From NCBI RefSeq assembly GCF_024171535.1, contig NZ_JALJZV010000008.1, positions 84,814 to 148,813 on the forward strand: 64,000 nt of DNA, written 5' to 3'. How positions within the stretch are numbered: the stretch's first letter is position 1; every line of letters begins with the position of its first letter. This DNA is from Flavobacterium sp. HSC-61S13 (GTDB lineage Bacteria; Bacteroidota; Bacteroidia; Flavobacteriales; Flavobacteriaceae). The notes beneath the pieces were generated by a model, which saw only the letters and a list, made by a program, of their open reading frames with translations, made no database searches and was not told the origin of the DNA. Both the position numbers and the translations under genes were made by a program. Below, in pieces: positions 8,624 through 15,727 of the stretch.

Positions 8624-9220
8624 ATGATTGATGTTGCAACGCTAATCCAGTCGGGGGCTGAACAAAAAAACTATCCTAAGGGGGCTGTGATTTTTGAAGC
8701 CAAAACCTATCCAAAGTTTTACTATCAGATCGTTGTAGGGAAAGTCAAAATGAATAATTATTCGGAAAGTGGCAAAGAGTTTATACAGAATATTTTTACA
8801 GCTGGACAAAGTTTTGGGGAACCACCGTTATTTATCGATGAACCCTATCCTGCTAATGCAATTGCCCTAACGGCGATTACCTTGTTTCAGATACCCAAGG
8901 AACAATTTTTTGTGATGTTGTATCAACATCCGGAAGTATCTATAGCCGTGAATAGGAGTTTAGCGCGACGTTTGTTTTTTAAAGCGGTTATGGCACCTGA
9001 AATATCCGCTAAAGAACCCGAGAAAAAACTTCTGGCACTGATGGATTATATCAAAAATCACAGTGAAAATCCATTGGACGACACGCCTTTTTTAATACCG
9101 ATGACCCGACAGCAATTGGCTGACCTCACTGGATTACGCGTCGAAACCGTGATTAGAACGATCAAGCAATTGGAAAAGGAGGGTAAACTTCAGATCATTC
9201 AACGAAAAATATATAGGTAG
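8624..9220 (+). CDS. Crp/Fnr-family transcriptional regulator
   Basis: Cytosolic DNA-binding regulator of 198 residues: a cyclic-nucleotide-binding-like beta barrel (about residues 15-115, with GKVKMNNYSESGKEFIQNIFTAG), a dimer helix, and a C-terminal winged helix whose recognition region is MTRQQLADLTGLRVETVIR followed by IKQLEKEGKL. The protein contains no cysteine, so it cannot carry an FNR-type iron-sulfur cluster; a haem, another small ligand or redox-independent action are possible. A 22-base perfect palindrome lies directly after its stop codon and in front of the truncated hemoglobin gene, which is the obvious candidate target. Confidence 0.9.
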   Translation: MIDVATLIQSGAEQKNYPKGAVIFEAKTYPKFYYQIVVGKVKMNNYSESGKEFIQNIFTAGQSFGEPPLFIDEPYPANAIALTAITLFQIPKEQFFVMLYQHPEVSIAVNRSLARRLFFKAVMAPEISAKEPEKKLLALMDYIKNHSENPLDDTPFLIPMTRQQLADLTGLRVETVIRTIKQLEKEGKLQIIQRKIYR

Positions 9221-9242
9221 TTTTATGATTACAATCATAAAA
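9221..9242. promoter_or_regulatory. Perfect 22-bp palindrome, candidate Crp/Fnr-family operator
   Basis: Arms TTTTATGATT (9221-9230) and AATCATAAAA (9233-9242) separated by AC. It starts at the base after the regulator's stop codon. Its centre is about 34 bases before a TAnnTTTG -7 box at 9262-9269, near -41 to -42 from the likely transcription start, the position of a class II activator site. Confidence 0.6.
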
Positions 9243-9261
9243 TCAAGCTTGTATTAAGCAC

Positions 9262-9269
9262 TACCTTTG
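9262..9269 (+). promoter_or_regulatory. -7 promoter element of the truncated hemoglobin gene
   Basis: TACCTTTG matches the Bacteroidota TAnnTTTG box 17 bases before the start codon at 9287. The region where a -33 box should lie is next to the palindrome at 9221-9242 and has no TTG at normal spacing, which fits an activator-dependent promoter. Confidence 0.6.
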
Positions 9270-9286
9270 TTGAAAATGTAATTAAA

Positions 9287-9700
9287 ATGACTCCTATAGA
9301 AAAACAGTTACCCGACGTAACTGACCGAAATCAATTGTTCTTTATCGTCAGTACTTTTTATGATGCTGTACGTCAGGATGCCGAACTCGGCCCTATATTT
9401 AATGATATTATCACAGAATGGGACGAGCATTTGGAGAAAATCACCGATTTTTGGGCCATGCATCTATTTGGTACAAAGGCTTATACTGGAAATCCCGTAT
9501 TAGCTCATCAACTGGTAGATCAGCAACAGCAGGAGAGCATTACCCCTCATCATTTCGGTACTTGGTTGTTCTATTGGTTGCAAACAATTAATACGCATTT
9601 TGAAGGTCCCAATGCCGAAATACTCAAAGATAAATCTCGCAAAATGCAGACCATACTGTATATGAAGATTTTTGAATATCGAAAAAAGAAAAAGCAATAG
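9287..9700 (+). CDS. Group III truncated hemoglobin
   Basis: Haem protein of 137 residues, cytosolic. The N-terminal half has the pattern FYDAVRQDAELGPIFND, then an HLEKITDFWAMHLFGTKAYTGNP segment, the group III signature around the E helix; a histidine in VLAHQLVD or the following helix and the FGTWLFYWLQTI segment match the family's F-H region. Group III members are linked to oxygen or nitric-oxide chemistry but their exact role varies. Being the only gene behind the Crp/Fnr regulator and its palindrome suggests induction by a gas or redox signal. Confidence 0.85.
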   Translation: MTPIEKQLPDVTDRNQLFFIVSTFYDAVRQDAELGPIFNDIITEWDEHLEKITDFWAMHLFGTKAYTGNPVLAHQLVDQQQQESITPHHFGTWLFYWLQTINTHFEGPNAEILKDKSRKMQTILYMKIFEYRKKKKQ

Positions 9701-9710
9701 GCGTATTATT

Positions 9711-9810
9711 TGGGCGTTCCCTATCGGGCGGGCTTTCCACTTTATTTTTCTTGAGCAAAAAAACGCTCAAGAAAAGATGCCGTTTCAATCCCTAACGCGA
9801 AGTATCGCGA
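9711..9810. repeat. REP-like intergenic repeat with an 11-bp stem hairpin
   Basis: The stretch begins TGGGCGTTCCCTATCGGGC and ends in ATCCCTAACGCG, bracketing a variable hairpin: TTTTCTTGAGC (9746-9756), an 8-base loop, GCTCAAGAAAA (9765-9775). A second small inverted pair CGCG..CGCG is at 9796-9809. From memory, this GGGCGT-CCC / CGGGC-GGGC...ATGCCG...ATCCCTAACGC framework recurs in many Flavobacteriia and Sphingobacteriia genomes with different central hairpins. Only one copy is in the window, so repetition is not shown here. Confidence 0.55.
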
Positions 9811-9834
9811 TAAATCTCCTTAGTTTTAGTTCCA

Positions 9835-11100
9835 ATGACCTCTAAAAACAAATATTACTCGTCCAAATGGGCAACTATTTTATTCACATCGGCCTTAGTT
9901 GGTTTTCTATCCGGTTTTACCGGGTTGATTTTAAAACATTTGACAGAGAATTTCGAAGATCGGTTTTTTCTAAAAACACAAGATAATAATTATCTAATCG
10001 CCCTTTTTCCAATTTTGGGGTTAAGCGTTATTTTTATACTGCGAAAGTTTTTGTTTAAAAACAAAGAGAACAAGGGGATTCGCGAAGTACTCGACGCTAC
10101 TTCTTCGGCTAAAAAATTGCCCTTATATAAAATTCCATCTCATTTTATCAACGGGTTTATAACGGTTATTTTTGGTGGATCAACGGGAATAGAAGTATCT
10201 ACTGTGGTCAGTACGGCGGCTATAGGAGGGGTGGTTGCAAGGAAAAGGCATTTTCTTAAAAAGTATAAAAACGAATGGATGGGTGCCGCGATTGCAGCTG
10301 GAATAACGGTGCTTTTTCACAGCCCGTTGGCGGGACTGTTCTTTTCGTATGAAAATATTTTAAAAAGACGCTCCAAAATTATAATTGCTACGCATTTGAT
10401 TTCGGTAACCGTAGCATGGGCCATGTTGATAATTGCCGATGAACCCCCTTTGTTTCAGACCCAATTACAGGAATGGAAATATGAGGCGATTCCGTATTTC
10501 CTTATATTATCTCTTGTAGCATCGGTTTATGGGGTGTATTTGACCCGTTCAGTATTGTTGATTAAAACGCGTTTCTTGCTTAAAAAACATGCCTACTTAA
10601 ATGTAGTGTGCTGCGCGGCATTTCTTAGTCTGTTTATTTGGCTTTTCCCAGAATTGTATGGCGACGGTTATCACGCTATTAAAAATCATATGAATTTTAG
10701 CATTCATACAAACGGATGGATGTTGCTAAACTTGGTGTTATTGCTATTTCTAAAACCAATTATGGCGGCAATTACCCTTAGAGGAGGTGGAGATGGTGGT
10801 GTTTTTGCGCCGAGTATTTTTGCCGGAGCATTTCTCGGTTTATTGATAGCGAATCTAGCCAACACCTTTGCGGGAGCTTCATTGATTCCAATCAATTTTA
10901 TGGTTTTGGGGATTGCTTTGGTTCTAAGTGCCAGTCTGCACGCACCATTTACAGCTGTGTTTTTGGTTTGTGGACTGTTTGGAGATTATGCTTTGTGGAT
11001 GCCTTTATTAATCTTAGCACCGCTGACCAAATGGATCTCCTCCAAAATTTATCCCTATACGGTATATAACATCCATTTAAAAACAGCTGGTGTAAAATAA
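9835..11100 (+). CDS. ClC-family chloride channel / H+-Cl- antiporter
   Basis: Inner-membrane protein of 421 residues with about ten hydrophobic segments. The first selectivity loop reads GGSTGIEVSTVVS, matching the canonical GSxGREGP: the gating glutamate is kept while Arg, Gly and Pro are replaced by Ile, Val and Ser. The second conserved loop is GGGDGGVFAPSIFAGAFLG, which is canonical GxFxP. No C-terminal CBS domains follow, typical of short prokaryotic forms. The changed GREGP motif leaves open whether chloride, fluoride or another anion is carried. The gene stands alone behind the REP-like element. Confidence 0.88.
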   Translation: MTSKNKYYSSKWATILFTSALVGFLSGFTGLILKHLTENFEDRFFLKTQDNNYLIALFPILGLSVIFILRKFLFKNKENKGIREVLDATSSAKKLPLYKIPSHFINGFITVIFGGSTGIEVSTVVSTAAIGGVVARKRHFLKKYKNEWMGAAIAAGITVLFHSPLAGLFFSYENILKRRSKIIIATHLISVTVAWAMLIIADEPPLFQTQLQEWKYEAIPYFLILSLVASVYGVYLTRSVLLIKTRFLLKKHAYLNVVCCAAFLSLFIWLFPELYGDGYHAIKNHMNFSIHTNGWMLLNLVLLLFLKPIMAAITLRGGGDGGVFAPSIFAGAFLGLLIANLANTFAGASLIPINFMVLGIALVLSASLHAPFTAVFLVCGLFGDYALWMPLLILAPLTKWISSKIYPYTVYNIHLKTAGVK

Positions 11101-11278
11101 ATAGTAATTCATTAGCCCAGAATAACCCTATTGTAACTAAGCGAAACCTTTTTTTTAAGTCTGTCTTCGGTACAGAACTTCTAATGATCAAAATTTTCAA
11201 CGATTCTTAATTGAGTCTGAATAGGTTAGTTTTTCTTAACCGAAAGTTGTTATAAAATCGCGATTATGCTCGTTTTAT

Positions 11279-11311
11279 TTTGAAAAGTCATCGTTTTTTG
11301 ATTTACTTTTG
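11279..11311 (+). promoter_or_regulatory. Bacteroidota-type promoter (-33 TTTG, -7 TACTTTTG)
   Basis: TTTG at 11279-11282 and TACTTTTG at 11304-11311 are 21 bases apart, the expected spacing of the -33 and -7 elements. The -7 box contains the TTG that would otherwise be read as an early start codon of the next gene, so that gene must start later, at ATG 11324. Confidence 0.7.
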
Positions 11312-11323
11312 AATAAAAAAGCG

Positions 11324-11926
11324 ATGAAAAACAAAGGACATTTTTTTGGCGTGCTAATTATTGTATTAAGTGTGCTTGCTACATCTTTCTCGATGATGGC
11401 TGTGCCAAAAATTGGGGAAAATAAATTTAGATTTAAGATTTATCAAAACGGAAGAGAGGTTGTTGTAAAGAACCATGCCGTGGAATTGGAACGAACTACT
11501 TTTCAGATAAAATTTTTATTTGACGATCCGATGGGGGTTCTAGTCCATGCTTCTTTTAAAGATCAGGTCTATAAAGAAATTGCTGGAGGAACGCCATTTT
11601 TTGAAATTAAAGGAATGGAAACGGGTATGGCGGAAGAGCTGTATAACCCCTCTGAAAGCGTGATCGTGGAAGACAGTGCGCCGAGTTATTGGTTTTTTGA
11701 CAATACGGAAGAACATCGTTTTGACGATTGTGTTCAAAAAAATGATATATGGGTGTGTACCCGTACTATCGATAATTTTAATTACGTTTATAAAGACAAA
11801 TTAGTTTCGGTTTCTAAAGCCAAAACACCCTTGTATTTAGTATTGGTTTCTACGGGCTTTGACGAAGAAACGGACAAACAAAGCGAATACCAACGTGATT
11901 ACGTAAAAATCAGTTGGAAGAAATAA
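11324..11926 (+). CDS. Exported or membrane-anchored protein of unknown function
   Basis: Not recognised. 200 residues from ATG 11324. The N-terminus KNKGHFFGVLIIVLSVLATSF is a basic stretch plus one hydrophobic helix, with a possible signal-peptidase site near SFSMMA. The rest is mixed charged beta-rich sequence with a single pair of nearby cysteines (DDCVQKNDIWVCT), which could form a disulfide in the periplasm. The ending DYVKISWKK is soluble. It has its own promoter and lies between the ClC gene and the response regulator; nothing ties it to either. Confidence 0.7.
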   Translation: MKNKGHFFGVLIIVLSVLATSFSMMAVPKIGENKFRFKIYQNGREVVVKNHAVELERTTFQIKFLFDDPMGVLVHASFKDQVYKEIAGGTPFFEIKGMETGMAEELYNPSESVIVEDSAPSYWFFDNTEEHRFDDCVQKNDIWVCTRTIDNFNYVYKDKLVSVSKAKTPLYLVLVSTGFDEETDKQSEYQRDYVKISWKK

Positions 11927-12004
11927 TTCGCCGAAGTACAATAACTTTGGGTTGTATAACCCCGAAATTCACTAAAGTTTAGCATTCGATTTTAAACTAA
12001 AAAC

Positions 12005-13345
12005 ATGAACTCCATTTTAATTATTGATGACGAGGTAAAACTCCGAAACTTATTGGCACGAATTATCGAATTAGAAGGATTTGAAGTGATTCAAGCTTCG
12101 GATTTAAAGTCGGGATTTAAAAAGTTGGAACAGCAAGCCTTTGACTTGGTGTTGTGCGATGTGAAATTACCCGATGGCAGTGGTGTGGATTTTACAGCTA
12201 AAGTAAAAGAGCATTTTCCGATGTTAGAATTGATTTTAATGACGGCTTATGGAAATATTCCCGATGGCGTACAAGCGATTAAAAATGGAGCATACGACTA
12301 CATCACTAAAGGAGAGGATAACAATAAAATTATACCGCTAATCTATAAAGCGTTAGAGAAAGTGCAACTCAATCAGCGCGTTGAAAAATTAGAGCGTCGA
12401 CTGGATCAAAAATATTCCTTTGAAAAAATTGTCGGTAAATCTACCGCTATCGTACAAGCAATACAATTAGCCAGACGCGTGGCAACCACGGGAACTACCG
12501 TTTTGTTGACTGGAGAAACCGGAACGGGCAAAGAGGTCTTTGCACAGGCTATTCATCAGGAGAGCTCTCGCAAAAAACAGGCATTTGTAGCCATTAACTG
12601 CGCGGCTTTTAGCAAGGATTTATTGGAAAGTGAGATGTTTGGTCATAAAGCAGGCGCTTTTACCAATGCGATTAAAGATCAAAAAGGTTTGTTTGAAGAG
12701 GCACATTTGGGAACTTTCTTTTTAGACGAAATAGGAGAATTGCCTTTAGACTTGCAAGCCAAATTGTTGAGGGTTTTGGAAACGGGCACCTTTTTAAAAA
12801 TTGGAGACTCCAAACCGACTACGGTAGATATTCGAATCATTGCCGCAACCAATCGCGATTTGTCGAAGGAAATAGAACAGGGAACTTTCAGGGAAGATTT
12901 GTATTACCGTTTGTCGGTTTTTCCAATCGAATTGCCAGCCTTGCGCAACCGCACTGCCGATATCCCCGATTTAATCAACCATTTTTTAACGGTAATGGCT
13001 CCGCAGAGCGGAAAAAAGGCTCTAAAGCCATCTAAGGAGGCCTTAGAGGCCTTAAAAACACATTCGTGGCCTGGTAATATCCGTGAAATGAAAAACGCCT
13101 TAGAGCGCGGTTTAATCATGAGTAATTCTACAGTGTTGGAATTGATGGATCTGCCGATTGAATTTCAGAGAAAAAGCGGTCAACAGTTTAAAGAAATGAC
13201 TTCGTTTGAACTGGCATTTGCCGAGAAAAATCACATACAAATGGTGTTGAAATACACCAATGGAAATAAAACAAAAACCGCTGAATTGCTCGGAATTGCG
13301 TTGACTACGCTTTACAGAAAAATAGAAGAATACCATTTGGTGTAA
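12005..13345 (+). CDS. Sigma-54-dependent response regulator (NtrC family), likely regulator of the kdp operon
   Basis: 446 residues in three parts. Receiver 1-120: acidic pair D8-D9, phospho-acceptor D52 in CDVKLPDGS, and K in YDYITKG. AAA+ domain about 140-370: Walker A GETGTGKE, Walker B TFFLDEIGEL, arginine-finger region REDLYYRLSVF. C-terminal Fis-type helix-turn-helix (KTAELLGIALTTLYRKIEE). The sigma-54 contact loop reads GAFTNA (217-222), not GAFTGA. E. coli KdpE is an OmpR-type regulator; here the gene beside kdp, on the same strand, is an NtrC type, a pairing common in Bacteroidota. Its probable partner is the histidine kinase at 20687. A terminator separates it from the operon. Confidence 0.88.
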   Translation: MNSILIIDDEVKLRNLLARIIELEGFEVIQASDLKSGFKKLEQQAFDLVLCDVKLPDGSGVDFTAKVKEHFPMLELILMTAYGNIPDGVQAIKNGAYDYITKGEDNNKIIPLIYKALEKVQLNQRVEKLERRLDQKYSFEKIVGKSTAIVQAIQLARRVATTGTTVLLTGETGTGKEVFAQAIHQESSRKKQAFVAINCAAFSKDLLESEMFGHKAGAFTNAIKDQKGLFEEAHLGTFFLDEIGELPLDLQAKLLRVLETGTFLKIGDSKPTTVDIRIIAATNRDLSKEIEQGTFREDLYYRLSVFPIELPALRNRTADIPDLINHFLTVMAPQSGKKALKPSKEALEALKTHSWPGNIREMKNALERGLIMSNSTVLELMDLPIEFQRKSGQQFKEMTSFELAFAEKNHIQMVLKYTNGNKTKTAELLGIALTTLYRKIEEYHLV

Positions 13346-13367
13346 AATACCCTATCATAACGCTATT

Positions 13368-13396
13368 AAAAACCCTTTCAAAATGAAAGGGTTTTT
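13368..13396 (+). terminator. Rho-independent terminator after the response regulator
   Basis: AAAAACCCTTTCA and TGAAAGGGTTTTTT pair around AAA, followed by T's. It separates the regulator gene from the kdp structural genes. Confidence 0.88.
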
Positions 13397-13687
13397 TGTT
13401 TTAGAGCATTCTGGTATTTTAATCAACAGTTGGATTATCAGTCGATTGTATGTGTATTTGTTTTAATGGTATGGGAATTGGCTATATGCTTCCTATCAAA
13501 CTTAAAAAACAAGGAACATGCACAACCTACTTACGGTACCGCTCACCGTTTTTTCATCAAACTTGATGATACAAAAGAAATCGGATCACGACAACCTCTT
13601 ATGGTCGACAATTAAAATTTTAGTACCGCTTAAGGACCATTTGATCCAAAGTGGTGATTTTAATAACAGTTTAAAAACAGGTAACCG
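13397..13687. other. Leader region of the kdp operon
   Basis: About 290 bases. A 61-codon frame starting with TTG at 13430 is open but resembles no family and I do not call it. I looked for a -24/-12 sigma-54 promoter (GG and GC ten bases apart) and found no convincing one, nor a TAnnTTTG box. Operon control must lie here or before 13397. Confidence 0.45.
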
Positions 13688-13771
13688 ATGGTAGCCCTTT
13701 TGTTATTCGTTATAGGACTGCTTGGTTTTGTACTGTGTTACAAAGCCATTGAATATTTTGATACCCTTTAA
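13688..13771 (+). CDS. 27-residue single-helix membrane peptide upstream of kdpF
   Basis: ATG 13688 opens a frame reading MVALLLFVIGLLGFVLCYKA then IEYFDTL, one hydrophobic helix with a short charged tail. The arrangement resembles KdpF, a single-span peptide that steadies the KdpABC complex, but the sequence is different and kdpF itself follows 18 bases later. It could be a second accessory subunit of the potassium pump or a leader peptide. Coding status rests on the ATG, the clean helix and its position; codon statistics cannot be judged at this size. Confidence 0.55.
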   Translation: MVALLLFVIGLLGFVLCYKAIEYFDTL

Positions 13772-13789
13772 ATCTTAAACCTTTTTACT

Positions 13790-13867
13790 ATGATTTTTCT
13801 ACTGTTGTTGGCTGTGGCCGTCTTTGGATATATGTGTTATGTATTGATCAATCCAGAGAAATTTTAA
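13790..13867 (+). CDS. kdpF: KdpF, small subunit of the potassium-transporting ATPase
   Basis: 25 residues, one membrane helix: MIFLLLLAVAVFGYMCYVLI followed by NPEKF. The ending YxLIxPEKF is the typical KdpF signature, so this tiny gene is recognised despite its size. In other bacteria KdpF stabilises the KdpABC complex in the inner membrane. It precedes kdpA by 73 bases, which is long for kdp operons; that spacer is AT-rich. Confidence 0.85.
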   Translation: MIFLLLLAVAVFGYMCYVLINPEKF

Positions 13868-13940
13868 TAAACTATTTTTTTATAAATAACTTTTATATAG
13901 CAATTTATGTGTTGTTATATAAATACTTAATACAATTAAA

Positions 13941-15632
13941 ATGAATACAGAAATACTAGGAGTTATTGCGATGTTTGTGTTGGCGATCGCAATAGCAATT
14001 CCGCTGGGTAAATATATAGCGAAGGTGTATGCAGGTGAGCGTACATTTTTGGATATGCTGTTTAATCCGATAGAAATACGTTTATACAAAATCAGTTGCA
14101 TAGACGAAACAGCGCCGATGAATTGGAAGCAACATCTTCAGGCCTTATTAACTATTAATCTCGTGTGGTTTGTGATGGTATTTGTGTTGCTGATGACCCA
14201 GCAGTACTTACCGTTAAATCCAGATAATAACCCCAATATGTCTGCGGACCTTGCTTTTAATACGGTCATTTCTTTTGTAGTTAATTGCAATTTACAGCAT
14301 TATTCCGGTGAGACCGGAGTGAGTTATCTCTCTCAAATGGTATTGATGTTTTTGCAATTTGTCAGTGCGGCAAGTGGTATGGCGGCGGCTGTAGTGGTTT
14401 TTGAGGCTTTTAAACATAAAACAGCACAACATCTGGGCAATTTTTATGTGTTTTTTGTCAAATCGATTACTCGTATCTTATTACCGCTAAGCGTGCTTGT
14501 AGCGCTTATTTTGGTTTTTAACGGGACACCGATGACCTTTGAAGGTAAAGATACAATGAGTGCTATGGAAGGACAAAACGTAGAAGTTTCTCGTGGACCG
14601 GTGGCGGCTTTTGTAGCGATAAAACACTTGGGGACCAACGGGGGTGGTTTTTTTGGAACCAATGGTGCCCATCCTTTTGAAAATCCCAATTACACGACCA
14701 ATATGGTCGAAATGATTGCGCAATTAATCATTCCTTTTGCGATGATTTTTGCCTTTGGTATATACATCAACAGAAAACGTTTCTCCTATATGATTTTTGG
14801 AGTTATGACAGTCGGGTTTTTATGTCTGGTAATTCCAAATGTTGTGATGGAAAGTGCTGGTAATCCTGCAATTGAGCGTATGGGAATCAATATGGATGCC
14901 GGAGCAATGGAAGGTAAGGAAAGCCGTATTGGAGCGGCGGCTTCGGGCTTTTGGAGTATTGCCACTACGGTGATTTCTACGGGATCGGTCAATTCGATGC
15001 ACGATAGTTCGATGCCGCTTTCGGGTATGAATGAATTGTTAGCCATGATGATCAACAGTTTTTATGGTGGTGTCGGAGTCGGTATTTTAAACTTTTTCAT
15101 ATTTGTGATATTAGCGGTGTTTATCAGCGGGTTAATGGTTGGACGTACACCTGAATTTTTTGGAAAGAAAATCGAAGCTCGAGAGATTAAAATAGCACTG
15201 ATAATCGCCTTGGTTCATCCATTTTTAATTTTAGTGGGAACCGCCTTAGCCGTTTCTATGCCTGGATTGACCGAGAGTACTTTAAACAATCCTTCTTTCC
15301 ACGGTTTTTCAGAAATACTTTATGAATATACCTCGGCTTCTGCTAATAACGGAAGTGGCTTTGAAGGTTTGGGAGACAATACACCGTGGTGGAATATCAG
15401 TACGGGTATCGTGCTGCTATTAGCGCGATTTATACCGATTATTGGACCGGTGGCTATTGCGGGTTTATTGGCACAAAAGGCTTATATACCCGAAGGTTCT
15501 GGTACTTTAAAAACCGACACAGCGACTTTTGGGGTTTTGATATTGACCATTATTTTGATCATTGCCGCTTTGGCCTTTTTTCCGGCATTAACCCTTGGAC
15601 CTATCGCGGAATATTTTACACTACATCAATAA
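13941..15632 (+). CDS. kdpA: Potassium-transporting ATPase, K+-binding subunit KdpA
   Basis: Inner-membrane subunit of 563 residues that selects and passes K+ in the high-affinity KdpFABC pump. Starts MNTEILGVIAMFVLAIAIAI and continues with the conserved PLGKYIAKVYAGERTFLD. Selectivity-filter glycine motifs are present, for example NCNLQHYSGETGVSYLSQM and LGTNGGGFFGTNGAHPFENP. Length equals the family norm (about 557). It belongs to a same-strand run with kdpF, kdpB and kdpC. Confidence 0.97.
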   Translation: MNTEILGVIAMFVLAIAIAIPLGKYIAKVYAGERTFLDMLFNPIEIRLYKISCIDETAPMNWKQHLQALLTINLVWFVMVFVLLMTQQYLPLNPDNNPNMSADLAFNTVISFVVNCNLQHYSGETGVSYLSQMVLMFLQFVSAASGMAAAVVVFEAFKHKTAQHLGNFYVFFVKSITRILLPLSVLVALILVFNGTPMTFEGKDTMSAMEGQNVEVSRGPVAAFVAIKHLGTNGGGFFGTNGAHPFENPNYTTNMVEMIAQLIIPFAMIFAFGIYINRKRFSYMIFGVMTVGFLCLVIPNVVMESAGNPAIERMGINMDAGAMEGKESRIGAAASGFWSIATTVISTGSVNSMHDSSMPLSGMNELLAMMINSFYGGVGVGILNFFIFVILAVFISGLMVGRTPEFFGKKIEAREIKIALIIALVHPFLILVGTALAVSMPGLTESTLNNPSFHGFSEILYEYTSASANNGSGFEGLGDNTPWWNISTGIVLLLARFIPIIGPVAIAGLLAQKAYIPEGSGTLKTDTATFGVLILTIILIIAALAFFPALTLGPIAEYFTLHQ

Positions 15633-15727
15633 GCTGTTGGAGTGATCGCAATCCATATCGGGTTTAAATCAGAATTCGAATTATTCATTGCGATTAGCGC
15701 TAAGCTTTATTTTAAAAATAATTATAT

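Noticed and set aside
8624..9220. FNR-type oxygen sensor
   Set aside because: The protein contains no cysteine and so cannot bind the iron-sulfur cluster.
13430..13615. 61-codon frame in the kdp leader
   Set aside because: Begins with TTG, lacks family likeness, and its hydrophobic start is short; not supported enough to call a gene.
13440..13690. Possible sigma-54 -24/-12 promoter before the kdp genes
   Set aside because: TTGGCTATATGC looks suggestive but GG and GC are 6 bases apart instead of 10; no other site fits.
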